Shown here one piece after another: positions 18,272 through 27,009 of a stretch of 64,000 nt of DNA. The translations under genes and the position numbers were made by a program. Position 1 is the first letter of the stretch, and every line of letters begins with the position of its first letter. The notes beneath the pieces were generated by a model, which was not told where the DNA came from, ran no database searches, and was given only the letters and a program-made list of their open reading frames with translations. The DNA is from Gammaproteobacteria bacterium (GTDB lineage: Bacteria; Pseudomonadota; Gammaproteobacteria; DSM-16500). The stretch spans positions 62,001 to 126,000 of the forward strand of contig JAJPGW010000007.1 in NCBI GenBank assembly GCA_021325575.1, in the 5' to 3' direction.

Positions 18272-19251
18272 GATTGTGCAATGACCTGTGTGCCAGAAAA
18301 ATCAAATCGAAAACGGACTTCTTGTAATCCGGCTTGCCTCATCGCATGACGTAATTTAATTTTGTCATCGGTGTAAAACATTAAAAATCCGCCGCCGCCC
18401 GCGCCTATCATTTTGCCGCCGAGGGCGCCGTTTTTTCTGGCTAATTCGTACCAATTATCAATGTTGTTGTTGCTCATATTTCCTGATCGGCGTTTTTTAT
18501 GTTCCCAATGCACGTTCATGAGTTCGGCAAATTCGTGCAAGTCACCTTTTTCTAGCGCGTCTTTGCTTTTGAAACCTAAATCTTTAATGAAGTGCAAATT
18601 TTCAATCATGGCAGAATCTTTTTCTTTGCTTTTTACATCTTGTTCTTTCAGGATGTTGGAAGCAGAACGTGAATATCCCGTAAAAAATAATAATAAATTA
18701 TCTTCAAGATTAAATAATGTTTCCTGATCGATTTTTAAAGGCCATGCTTCCACTTGATCATTGGGCTGAAAACGAAAACAGGTGATACCGCCGTAAGCTG
18801 CGATGTATTGATCCTGTTTGCCAATGGGTTCTTTTAATAAATTTAATTCGATGTGACAGGCTTCTTCGGCCAATTCTTTTGGATGAATTAAATTTTTCTG
18901 TAAGGTATGCAGTGCTTTTAATAACGCTGTTGTGAAACTTCCAGAAGAGCCTAAGCCAGTGCCGGATGGAATATCCGCCATACTGGTGATTTCAAGATGC
19001 GGTGCTGTGACTTGCACGTGTTTTAACGCTTCGCGAATAATCGGATGCTCAACGTCGTGAATATCGGTCACGCGTTCCAGTTTGGAATATTTAATAATGA
19101 GTTCTTGCACGAAGGTTTGGTGCAGCGTGATATAAACATATTTATCAATCGCAGCCGCGATTAAAAAACCCGTATGATCGCGATAGTAAGAGGGCAGGTC
19201 AGTGCCGCCTCCGCCCAGTGAAATGCGTAAAGGACTGCGAACAATAATCAT
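18268..19251 (-). CDS. hddA: D-glycero-D-manno-heptose-7-phosphate kinase (GHMP family)
   Basis: A 327-residue kinase with the three GHMP motifs: PLRISLGGGGTDLPSYY near the start, the ATP loop GTGLGSSGSFTTALL, and the C-terminal GKMIGAGGGGFLMFY. The family phosphorylates heptose-7-phosphate at C1. It is the committed kinase for the alpha (GDP) branch, unlike HldE of the beta (ADP) branch. Overlaps the Gfo/Idh gene by four bases. Confidence 0.93.
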   Translation of the reverse strand: MIIVRSPLRISLGGGGTDLPSYYRDHTGFLIAAAIDKYVYITLHQTFVQELIIKYSKLERVTDIHDVEHPIIREALKHVQVTAPHLEITSMADIPSGTGLGSSGSFTTALLKALHTLQKNLIHPKELAEEACHIELNLLKEPIGKQDQYIAAYGGITCFRFQPNDQVEAWPLKIDQETLFNLEDNLLLFFTGYSRSASNILKEQDVKSKEKDSAMIENLHFIKDLGFKSKDALEKGDLHEFAELMNVHWEHKKRRSGNMSNNNIDNWYELARKNGALGGKMIGAGGGGFLMFYTDDKIKLRHAMRQAGLQEVRFRFDFSGTQVIAQS

Positions 19252-20225
19252 AAGCCCGACTCCCGATAAATTTTTTCGACGATAGATAATGCGGCGTGTG
19301 CATCATGAAGATTGGCCGCCGGTTGACGATTTTTTTCGATATCTTGCATGAATTCGGTTAATTCCACTTCCCAGGAATTATCTTCCATGGGAAATTCCCA
19401 ACTATAAGTTTCTGGTGGTCCCATTTCAGGTCGCATTTTATAAAAAGTAATGCGTTCGGTTCCGTAACTGCCGCCGAGACCTTGAATGTCAATTTTTCCC
19501 GTGCGACCATAAATTTCGAAAGAAAATAAATTTTTCCATTCGGTGCAGCTTGCGTGCAAGAACGCGACTTGTTTTTTGGGTGTTTTTAATAATAAAAAAC
19601 CATTGTCATCGACGGGCATGTTCCAATAAAACGTATGCGCTGAGCCGTCGACTTCGCTGAAATCACCTAAGAACCAGCGAGCAAGATCGATTAAATGAAC
19701 GCCTTGATCAATCAGTTCGCCGCCGCCGGAGAGGGCAGGTTGAGCGCGCCATTCTTTGTCATAACCAATGCGACCACCGTGACCGTAACGTGCGCGCACG
19801 AACATGAGTTCGCCTAATTCACCTTGGTCTATGAGTTCGCGGGCTTTTTGGAAAGCGCGATGATAACGATGATTAAATCCAACGCGGGCGAGTACTTTAT
19901 TTTTTGCCGCTTCTTGAATGAGTGGTGTGATTTCTTCTGCTTTACGGCCTGCTGGTTTTTCAACGAGAATGTGTTTTCCAGCACGAATCGCAGCTAATCC
20001 CATTTCTGCAAGTGTTGCGTGCAAAGTCGCGATAATGACCATTTGCACATCCGGATGATTAATCACATCGTGCCAGTTCGTGGTAGCAATGCATCCTGTA
20101 TGTCGGTTCGCAAGCGATTCTGCTTTTTCTTGGATGGTATCGGCGCAAATAACCAGACGAGAATTGTTTAATGTTTTCGCGCGTTTTTGTCCGATGAGGC
20201 CGCAGCCGATGATACCGATATTCAT
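19248..20225 (-). CDS. Gfo/Idh/MocA-type sugar oxidoreductase
   Basis: A 325-residue protein. Its Rossmann start is NIGIIGCGLIGQKRA; the catalytic EKPAGR (E-K-P) and the GGGELIDQGVHLIDLARWF segment are family hallmarks. Such enzymes oxidise or reduce NDP-sugars at C3 or C2. Here a role in tailoring a surface sugar is expected; the substrate is unknown. It overlaps both neighbours by four bases. Confidence 0.9.
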   Translation of the reverse strand: MNIGIIGCGLIGQKRAKTLNNSRLVICADTIQEKAESLANRHTGCIATTNWHDVINHPDVQMVIIATLHATLAEMGLAAIRAGKHILVEKPAGRKAEEITPLIQEAAKNKVLARVGFNHRYHRAFQKARELIDQGELGELMFVRARYGHGGRIGYDKEWRAQPALSGGGELIDQGVHLIDLARWFLGDFSEVDGSAHTFYWNMPVDDNGFLLLKTPKKQVAFLHASCTEWKNLFSFEIYGRTGKIDIQGLGGSYGTERITFYKMRPEMGPPETYSWEFPMEDNSWEVELTEFMQDIEKNRQPAANLHDAHAALSIVEKIYRESGL

Positions 20226-21091
20226 GCTTCACCCCAATTTTTGCCGCGGTCTTCAGGCACGATTCGGCGTAAGGTATAGATATCCGAATTTTTTAATTCA
20301 TTTAATTTATTAGGCAAACTTTTCCAAGGGTCCCAGACCGCGCTGATTAATTTTCCGGTGACACCATCACTTTCAGCAGAGGCTAAAAAGTGACATAATT
20401 CTGCGCCGACACTTAATGCTGTACCGCCCTGGTTTTTTTGTTTGATGGCTTGCTGATAATAATCATTTCCCACTTTTTCAGGGCCAGCTTCAAGAATTTC
20501 ATCCAATAATCGGGTATTCATCGCACCGGGAGCAACGGAGTTCACGTCGATGTTAAACGATTTCACTTCTTCGGCCAACGTTTCGGCAAATCGAACAATG
20601 CCTGCTTTAGATGCCGCATAAGCACTTAAATTTGGCATGGGTTTGGTTGCGCCGCCGCCGGATAAAATAATGATCTTGCCGTATTTTTTCTGTTTAAAGT
20701 GGGGTAATACAGCGCGACACTGTAAAACAGTGCCTTTTAAATTGATATCGATGGCATGGCTCCATTCATCCCAGTCGACTTGATCGATGGGTCCTTTTGT
20801 ACCGTGAATCGCAGCGTTAGCAACCAAAATATCGATTTTTCCAAAAGCGGCAAGCGTTGCTTTGGCGAGATTCTCAACTTCTTCGCTTTTTGAAATATCA
20901 GTGGCTTGTGCATGCACTTGCTGAGCGTTACCCGCAATTCGAGCCAGTTCTTTTTGTGCTTCACGCAATTTTTTTTCATCGCGTGCACAGATCATGATAT
21001 TTGCACCTTCTGAAACAAATTTTTTGGCGATTTCAAATCCTAAGCCTTGGCTTGCGCCGGTGATGATGGCGGTTCGTCCAGCTAATTTCAT
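20222..21091 (-). CDS. Short-chain dehydrogenase/reductase
   Basis: A 289-residue classical SDR: TGASQGLGFEIAKKF cofactor site, NAAIHG, and the catalytic S and Y-x-x-x-K (ILSGGGA...YAASKAG). The C-terminal ~45 residues extend the usual 250-residue core, with a W-D-P-W segment. Overlaps both neighbours by four bases. Its substrate is probably an NDP-activated sugar or sugar alcohol of this operon; not predictable further. Confidence 0.9.
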   Translation of the reverse strand: MKLAGRTAIITGASQGLGFEIAKKFVSEGANIMICARDEKKLREAQKELARIAGNAQQVHAQATDISKSEEVENLAKATLAAFGKIDILVANAAIHGTKGPIDQVDWDEWSHAIDINLKGTVLQCRAVLPHFKQKKYGKIIILSGGGATKPMPNLSAYAASKAGIVRFAETLAEEVKSFNIDVNSVAPGAMNTRLLDEILEAGPEKVGNDYYQQAIKQKNQGGTALSVGAELCHFLASAESDGVTGKLISAVWDPWKSLPNKLNELKNSDIYTLRRIVPEDRGKNWGEA

Positions 21092-22380
21092 ATGGTTCCT
21101 CCGACACTAATATATTGAATGCGCGGATCGTGACTTAATTTTTCAGCGAGAAATCCGCTGGGATCAATGACTAAAGGTGTATTGGCCAGTGTTAAAATAT
21201 CTTGAGTAGTCAGTGTTGAAAATTCTGGCCATTCAGTTGAAATTAAGACGGCATCACTTTGTTGAATCGCAGAATTCAGTGAATTTTCCAATTTAATCAC
21301 TTGGGTTAAATCATCCGGAAGCGTTGCAAGCACGGGATCATAAGCATGCACACGCGCGCCTTGTTGATTTAACCACTGACAAAGTTCGATCGTCGTCGAT
21401 CGGCGCAGGCTATCTGTGCCTGCTTTATAAGTTAATCCCAATGCCGTTATTTTTTTATTGGCAAAATTCTTTATCATTTCGGTCAGTTTTCGTTGTGTCC
21501 ACTGTTTATGATAATGGTTGCTTTCGAGCACGGCCGAAAATAAATTAGTCTGATAATTTTTCTGTTCACCGAGTTGAATGAGGTAACCCACATCACGCAG
21601 TAACGTGCCGCCGCCGATGGCATTGCCGGGACGTAAATAGGCTTTTTTGCCAATGCGTAATTCACTTTTTAATCCTTGTTCGACTTCTCGTGCATTAGCG
21701 CCGACTCGTTCACAAAGTGACGAAAGCTCATTGATAAAAACAACGGACGTTGCGAGAAAGGCATTTAACGCATGTTTTGTCATTTCGGCCGATTCAATGG
21801 ACATCCAGATAATATGATCGGTTAAGGGATGAAATAATTGCTGAATCCGTGATTTTTCTGATGCATCATCGATTCCGACAATAACCCGGTCGGGTTGTGT
21901 GAACGTTTTAATGGCATTACCCAGTCGTAAATTTTCTGGGCTGTAGCCAAAGAAAATATTTTTTTCAGGAAAATGATTCACACAAAATTCTTGTAATTTA
22001 CGAGTTGTGCCTACTGGAATTTGTGAAGAAATTAATAGCAGTGCATTATGTTTTGCGAAGGGTAGCAGTTTTTTTACTTGTGACAGAACAGATTCGACAT
22101 CCGCCACATCGTTTTCATCAACCGGTGTGTCAAACGTAATCCAGAGTATATCCGATTGTGAAATGTCACGCGGATCCGATGAATAATTCAGTTTTTTAGT
22201 GCGGGTATTTTTTAATAAAAGATCATCTAATCCCGGCTCAAAAATCGGCGTTTTATTTTGACGAAGTGCATCAATCTGTTCGGGATCAGGATCAAAACCG
22301 AGCACTTCGTGCCCCGCATCCGCCATGCAAGCGGCTGTCACACAACCCAGGTGATATAATCCAATAACGGCAATTTTCAT
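21088..22380 (-). CDS. UDP-glucose/GDP-mannose dehydrogenase-like protein lacking the catalytic cysteine
   Basis: A 430-residue member of the nucleotide-sugar dehydrogenase family: Rossmann start MKIAVIGLYHLG, FEPGLDDLL, SPENLRLG, the EMTKHALNAFLA helix with the conserved lysine, and a C-terminal Rossmann domain (TYKAGTDSLRRS). In true 6-dehydrogenases a cysteine sits in G-G-S-C-F-P-K-D; here the same place reads GGGTLLRD, with Thr259. The normal paralogue at 57474-58808 has GGSCFPKD. So the two-step oxidation to uronic acid should not work as usual. I set the start at 22380 (ATGA overlap with the epimerase); the longer 22491 reading lies inside that gene. Confidence 0.88.
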   Translation of the reverse strand: MKIAVIGLYHLGCVTAACMADAGHEVLGFDPDPEQIDALRQNKTPIFEPGLDDLLLKNTRTKKLNYSSDPRDISQSDILWITFDTPVDENDVADVESVLSQVKKLLPFAKHNALLLISSQIPVGTTRKLQEFCVNHFPEKNIFFGYSPENLRLGNAIKTFTQPDRVIVGIDDASEKSRIQQLFHPLTDHIIWMSIESAEMTKHALNAFLATSVVFINELSSLCERVGANAREVEQGLKSELRIGKKAYLRPGNAIGGGTLLRDVGYLIQLGEQKNYQTNLFSAVLESNHYHKQWTQRKLTEMIKNFANKKITALGLTYKAGTDSLRRSTTIELCQWLNQQGARVHAYDPVLATLPDDLTQVIKLENSLNSAIQQSDAVLISTEWPEFSTLTTQDILTLANTPLVIDPSGFLAEKLSHDPRIQYISVGGTI

Positions 22381-23333
22381 GCTCTTTCCTCGAGTACCCA
22401 GGGATTCGAATGGAGATACTGAATCGTTTGGGTAATTCCTTGTTGAATGGTTAATTTGGGTTTCCAGCCGAGCGCACGAATTTTCGCGCAATCCAGGAAA
22501 ATAAAAGGATTATCGCCAATCCAACCTTTGTTGCCGCCGGTATAAGTTTTTTCTGGATTCAGTTTCAGATAATCACAAATCCAGCCGATGGAATCGTTCA
22601 CTTCGCAATATTCATCGGTACCTAAATTAAAAATATTCACTTTATCTTTTGCATTTTCCATCGCAAATAACATCGCATCGATGCAATCTTGAATATAGAG
22701 ATAAGATTTACGTTGTTTGCCGTTACCTAAAACAGATAATTTTTGAGGATTTTTCAATAATTGTTTATAAAAATCGAAAACATGACCGTGGGTATAACGT
22801 TCACCTAAAATGGAAACAAAGCGAAAAATATAGCCTTGAAAATGAAAACCCTCAGCGTACGCTTGAATTAATCCTTCGGCAGCCAGTTTTGATGCGCCAT
22901 AAAGGGATGTTTGCACTGGAAAGGGTGCATGCTCCGGCGTTGGAATCATTTCAGCTTCGCCATAAATGGAACCCGTTGATGCAAACGCAATTTTTTTCAC
23001 ATTGTTTGCGCGCATCGCTTCAAGAACATGAAAAGTCGCAATCGCATTTTGTTCTAAATCTTTGTGCGGATGATTTGTTCCAAAACGGACATCCGCATTC
23101 GCTGCCAAATGAAATACAGCATCCACATTCTTCATGGCATTTTTGACGGCGTCGCGATCAAGCAAATCATTTTTGATTAAAGTGAAATTCGGCGATTTTT
23201 TTGCCTCTTCCAAAAAAGCGTCTAATCCAGTAGAAAAATTATCAAACCCAATGACTTCATGACCTGCTTTCAATAATCGATCTGTTAAATTGCTGCCAAT
23301 AAATCCCGCGCAGCCGGTGATAAAATAACGCAC
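22377..23333 (-). CDS. NAD-dependent epimerase/dehydratase, GalE-like
   Basis: A 318-residue extended SDR. Seen are FITGCAGFIGSNLTDRLL, the HLAANADVR loop, catalytic S-T-G-S and Y-x-x-x-K (SLYGASKLAAEG), and R-F-V-S-I-L-G-E-R near the sugar site. It resembles UDP-glucose 4-epimerases of polysaccharide clusters. The sugar is unknown. Follows the GtrA-like gene by 11 bases. Confidence 0.9.
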   Translation of the reverse strand: MRYFITGCAGFIGSNLTDRLLKAGHEVIGFDNFSTGLDAFLEEAKKSPNFTLIKNDLLDRDAVKNAMKNVDAVFHLAANADVRFGTNHPHKDLEQNAIATFHVLEAMRANNVKKIAFASTGSIYGEAEMIPTPEHAPFPVQTSLYGASKLAAEGLIQAYAEGFHFQGYIFRFVSILGERYTHGHVFDFYKQLLKNPQKLSVLGNGKQRKSYLYIQDCIDAMLFAMENAKDKVNIFNLGTDEYCEVNDSIGWICDYLKLNPEKTYTGGNKGWIGDNPFIFLDCAKIRALGWKPKLTIQQGITQTIQYLHSNPWVLEERA

Positions 23334-23344
23334 GTTGCCCCTCG

Positions 23345-23746
23345 CTATGCTTTTGCTATGTTAAATACCCAAAATCGTGAAATGAGATAAGTTAAAATAA
23401 TATTGACTGCAATCGCGACAATCATGCCGCAGTAAGGTGAAAAACCACTGACAACAATGAGATGCACAATTGCAATCGTGACCAGATAATTGAGCGCGGT
23501 CATCATGAGATAGCGCGTGATGTGTTGCATGAAAAAATCACCGTGACTGTTAAAGGTGAAGCGACGATTTGCATTAAAATGAAAAATTAATCCGAGAATA
23601 TAAGCGATGCTAACGGCAACAGTGTAATTGATCTGCAAAAGATTCCAGAAAATGTAAAATGAACCAAAATACAAACCCGAAGTCAGTGTGCCCACTATTA
23701 AAAAAATAATAAATGATTTGTGTCGTTGCCAGTTATTGCGGAGCAT
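23345..23746 (-). CDS. GtrA-family membrane protein (lipid-linked sugar flippase)
   Basis: A 133-residue protein with four membrane helices (~14-36, 40-60, 75-97, 105-126) and the GtrA pattern FLIVGTLTSGLYF at the start and F-N-A-N-R-R-F-T-F in the middle. GtrA proteins are thought to flip undecaprenyl-phosphate-linked sugars. The gene overlaps the GtrB-like glycosyltransferase by 14 bases, the classic pairing. Confidence 0.9.
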   Translation of the reverse strand: MLRNNWQRHKSFIIFLIVGTLTSGLYFGSFYIFWNLLQINYTVAVSIAYILGLIFHFNANRRFTFNSHGDFFMQHITRYLMMTALNYLVTIAIVHLIVVSGFSPYCGMIVAIAVNIILTYLISRFWVFNIAKA

Positions 23747-24725
23747 GAGCGCTTTCTCTTTCTGCGGATTTTTCTGGCTGTTTCGTCACAAACCGATCGA
23801 CGATAAATAATGGACGTCGTTTTACTTCATCATAAATGCGGCCGATGTATTCTCCCATCAAGCCTAAACAGAGTAATTGGATGCCTGAAAAAAATGTCAC
23901 CACTAATACTGTCGTTGAAAGACCAGGCGTTAACGCAAAGCCCAATAATTTTTGTAAAACATACCAGGCGCCTAATAAAAAGCTGAAACCCGCGATGGAC
24001 GCGCCGGCGATAGACATCATTTGCAGTGGGTGACTGCTAAAACTAATTAAGCCATTTAAACCGATTTTTAAGGAGCCGGTGAAGCGATTGTAATTGCCTT
24101 TTCCTGCAAAGCGTTCATCGCGATCATATTCAATAAAAGCTTGTTTGAATCCAACATACGCCACTAATCCACGTAAAAATCCGTGTGATTCATTGAGTCG
24201 GCGTAATTCTTCGATGACGCGTCTTGTCATGATGCGGAAATCGCCGGTATTTTTTGGGATTTGCACATCGCTTAATTTATTAATGACTTTATAGCCGAGA
24301 TAGGAAACCAATCGTTTCATCCAGGTTTCGCCTTTGCGTGATCGGCGTTTGGCGTAAACGACTTCGTAGCCTTCTTGTAATTTTTGTGACATGACCTGGA
24401 TCAATTCCGGTGGGTCTTGTAAATCCACATCGATGACGACGCATTGTTGTCCCGTGCAATGCAAAATACCCGCCATGGTCGCAGCCGGTTGGCCAAAACG
24501 TCGTGAAAAGAGTAGGAGTTTAATGCGGGAATTGCGTTCAATTTCTTGTTCGATGACTTCAGCAGTGTTATCGGGGGACGGGTCCAGACAAAAGAGAATT
24601 TCGTAAGTCACTTTCATCGCAGTCAGCATTTTTTCAGTGCGTTCTAAAAAAGGTTTGATGTTCTCGGCTTCTTTGTACACTGGCACAATGACAGATAATT
24701 GCACATCTGATGAAAAATTGGACAT
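23733..24725 (-). CDS. GtrB/DPM1-like polyprenyl-phosphate glycosyltransferase
   Basis: A 330-residue family 2 enzyme. The GT-A domain has VIVPVYKEAENI, LDPSPDNT, and VIDVDLQDPPELI (DxD). Two C-terminal membrane helices (~232-260, ~270-290) hold it in the inner membrane. It links a sugar to the polyprenyl carrier for use in the periplasm. First gene of the 12-gene minus-strand operon that ends at 14580. Confidence 0.92.
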   Translation of the reverse strand: MSNFSSDVQLSVIVPVYKEAENIKPFLERTEKMLTAMKVTYEILFCLDPSPDNTAEVIEQEIERNSRIKLLLFSRRFGQPAATMAGILHCTGQQCVVIDVDLQDPPELIQVMSQKLQEGYEVVYAKRRSRKGETWMKRLVSYLGYKVINKLSDVQIPKNTGDFRIMTRRVIEELRRLNESHGFLRGLVAYVGFKQAFIEYDRDERFAGKGNYNRFTGSLKIGLNGLISFSSHPLQMMSIAGASIAGFSFLLGAWYVLQKLLGFALTPGLSTTVLVVTFFSGIQLLCLGLMGEYIGRIYDEVKRRPLFIVDRFVTKQPEKSAERESAHAPQ

Positions 24726-24771
24726 ACTCGTTCCCGATTAATTTTTGTGCGTATGGTAGCTGATATTCGAT

Positions 24772-24957
24772 TTACTTACAAACCATATCATGATTACAAC
24801 ACATCGGGGATTTGATCATGCCGCAGCCTTTTGGGCATTTGGCGACTTGGATTTTGTCGTTACCTTTGGTGATCTTGTCATTAACGAGGGGGGTATTGCA
24901 TTTGGCGCAGGTTAATCCTTTGACACCCATACCGCATTGGTTGCAGACGCATTCCAT
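24772..24957 (-). CDS. Small cysteine-rich zinc-ribbon-like protein
   Basis: A 61-residue protein with CxxC-type knuckles: CVCNQCG, CAKC, CPKGCG and a final CCNHDMVCK. At least two zinc sites are likely. An AAGGAG-type ribosome site precedes the start. Function unknown; similar tiny zinc-ribbon proteins are common in environmental gammaproteobacteria. Confidence 0.75.
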   Translation of the reverse strand: MECVCNQCGMGVKGLTCAKCNTPLVNDKITKGNDKIQVAKCPKGCGMIKSPMCCNHDMVCK

Positions 24958-25020
24958 GGTAGATCTCCTTGAGGTTAGTTAACAAAAATTACCACAAATA
25001 ATTGGGCGATCACAATACTC

Positions 25021-26100
25021 TTATCGTTTGATTGATAAGCTGGCAATCTCTTCAACTTGTTCTGGATCAAAGTACTCAACCATGACTCCGCTAGGTCCAA
25101 TGGGTATTTCAGTAATTTGATGCACAAAAAAACGCGCCAGAGCAAAAGTTTGAGAATATTCGACATCAAGCATAGACCAACCTTCCTTTTGGCGAATTAA
25201 TAATTTACCCGGAGACGCTGCAATCAATGCCTCACAAGTTGGTAGTTCCATCAACTCTTCAACTTTGTTATCGGGTGGCGTCACGCGGCAAAGTTTTTTA
25301 TTATGATAAATATAGAAATTGCCACTGGATAAGGCAGCAACGGAAAATAAAGTGGTCATATCAGTCATATTATCAAGAACTACTTTAGGACTTGTTAATT
25401 GCTGATCTTTCATCTCTCGCATTTCCAATTTTGGATTCTCGGACCCTCTCTTTATGGTCAAGCAATGATTATTTCGCAGATGCCCAAAAATGCCAATGAT
25501 GTCTTCAAAAAATTCTCCTGTGATTTGATGAGAAATTTTATTTCCAGGTATTATTTGATAGGTATCCACACGAAACTGAGTAGCGCACTCGGGAAAAGCC
25601 GCTTCGGTAGTGATTAATAAAAAATCAGGCTTTAAAAAGCATAAGCGTAAAACCTTAAAAAATTCAGGATAACTTATCGTATCGACTACTTTTCGCGATG
25701 CCAGTTCATAAATAGAAACATCATGCGGATTGGTTTTTGATTTGCCTGCAATAATCCCCCCATTAAGCGGGCTATAGGATAATAGTCCGTTGAAATCAAA
25801 AGGATGAGTTTCTTTTGTTTTTGTTTTGTAATTGATGATATAAAAAGCAGAAGGTTGATTTAAATAAGCTTCCATCACAACAATCAATTCATCGGGAAAA
25901 CCGGGACGCGCAAGCAATTGGAGGGGAGTCCTTTCCCAGGTGGTTTCATCAAGAACAGTATGATTCTTGACATTGACAACCCTGACGGTTTGTTTTGCCC
26001 CGGTTTCAGCTACAACAGTAGCTGAAAGAACGACCTGTGAATGATAACTGTGAGAGGTTAATAGCGGACATGGAGTCGATTTTTGATTTGCGCTAAACAC
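25021..26100 (-). CDS. 359-residue protein of unknown function, propeller-like
   Basis: Not recognised. The start is GTG at 26100 with AGGG about nine bases upstream. There is no clear signal peptide or membrane helix. The sequence is rich in alternating beta-strand segments at roughly regular intervals (e.g. VVLSATVVAE, SAFYIINYKTKT, VSIYELASRKV, FLLITTEAAF, NFYIYHNKKLCRV), which suggests a beta-propeller. There are no catalytic motifs I can name. It stands alone between the zinc-ribbon gene and metF and may be accessory. Confidence 0.75.
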   Translation of the reverse strand: MFSANQKSTPCPLLTSHSYHSQVVLSATVVAETGAKQTVRVVNVKNHTVLDETTWERTPLQLLARPGFPDELIVVMEAYLNQPSAFYIINYKTKTKETHPFDFNGLLSYSPLNGGIIAGKSKTNPHDVSIYELASRKVVDTISYPEFFKVLRLCFLKPDFLLITTEAAFPECATQFRVDTYQIIPGNKISHQITGEFFEDIIGIFGHLRNNHCLTIKRGSENPKLEMREMKDQQLTSPKVVLDNMTDMTTLFSVAALSSGNFYIYHNKKLCRVTPPDNKVEELMELPTCEALIAASPGKLLIRQKEGWSMLDVEYSQTFALARFFVHQITEIPIGPSGVMVEYFDPEQVEEIASLSIKR

Positions 26101-26151
26101 GGTTTCTGACCCTGAGTTTTACAAAAGTTACATTATTGTACAAATAATGCG

Positions 26152-27000
26152 TTATTTAGTAAAGCGTTTAGATAACCTTGGAATCAGAATGGCGCTCATA
26201 TCTGCTTGATTTAATGTATAAAAATGCAATCCAGGGGCTCCGCCTTCAAGTAGACGATCGCAGAGGGAATGCACGATTTCAATGCCAAATTCACGAATCG
26301 AGTCGGCATCGTCATGGTAGGTTTCGCATTTTTTGCGTATCCAACGTGGGATCTCGGCGCCGCAACTATCTGAAAAACGCACTAATTTGGAAAATAGAGT
26401 GATGGGCATAATGCCTGGCACAATGGGAATTAAAATTCCCTGTTTTGCGCATTCGTCACGGAAATGGAAATAAGCATCCGCGTTAAAAAAATATTGAGTG
26501 ATCGCGCTATTCGCGCCGGCTTCGACTTTATTTTTAAAGTGCAAAATATCATCGTGCGCACTTTTGGCTTGCGGATGGAATTCAGGATAAGCTGCAACTT
26601 CGATGTGAAAATGATCGTCAGCCGTTTTTCGAATTAATTGAACTAATTCATACGCATATTTTAATTCGCCGCTATGGCCCATGCCGGAAGGTAAATCGCC
26701 GCGTAAGGCGACGATGCGTTTTAAGCCCATTTTTTTATAGTGTTTGATGATGTCAGTGAGTTCTGCTTCGGTGCAGCCCATGCAAGCAAGATGAGGTGCT
26801 ACCGCTGTTTTGGTTTTTTCTTGTAATTGTCGAACGGTTTCCAACGTGCCTTCGCGAGTGGATCCGCCGGCGCCAAAGGTCACTGAAAAAAATTCAGGTG
26901 AAAACTCTTGAAGCTTTTGTGCAGTTTGCATCAATTTCGCCAAGCCTTCAGGCGTTTTTGGCGGAAAAAATTCAAAACTTATCACAGGTTTTTGTTTCAT
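26152..27000 (-). CDS. metF: 5,10-methylenetetrahydrofolate reductase
   Basis: A 282-residue FAD-dependent TIM-barrel enzyme. Marks: SFEFFPPKTPEG, VTFGAGGSTREGT, ALRGDLP, and FFNADAYFHF. It makes 5-methyl-THF for MetH. It starts nine bases after the metH stop, so the two are cotranscribed. Confidence 0.96.
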   Translation of the reverse strand: MKQKPVISFEFFPPKTPEGLAKLMQTAQKLQEFSPEFFSVTFGAGGSTREGTLETVRQLQEKTKTAVAPHLACMGCTEAELTDIIKHYKKMGLKRIVALRGDLPSGMGHSGELKYAYELVQLIRKTADDHFHIEVAAYPEFHPQAKSAHDDILHFKNKVEAGANSAITQYFFNADAYFHFRDECAKQGILIPIVPGIMPITLFSKLVRFSDSCGAEIPRWIRKKCETYHDDADSIREFGIEIVHSLCDRLLEGGAPGLHFYTLNQADMSAILIPRLSKRFTK

Positions 27001-27009
27001 TGTATTTTC

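Noticed and set aside
22649-23146. 165-residue plus-strand reading frame
   Set aside because: Antisense to the well-supported epimerase gene; no motif, no ribosome site.
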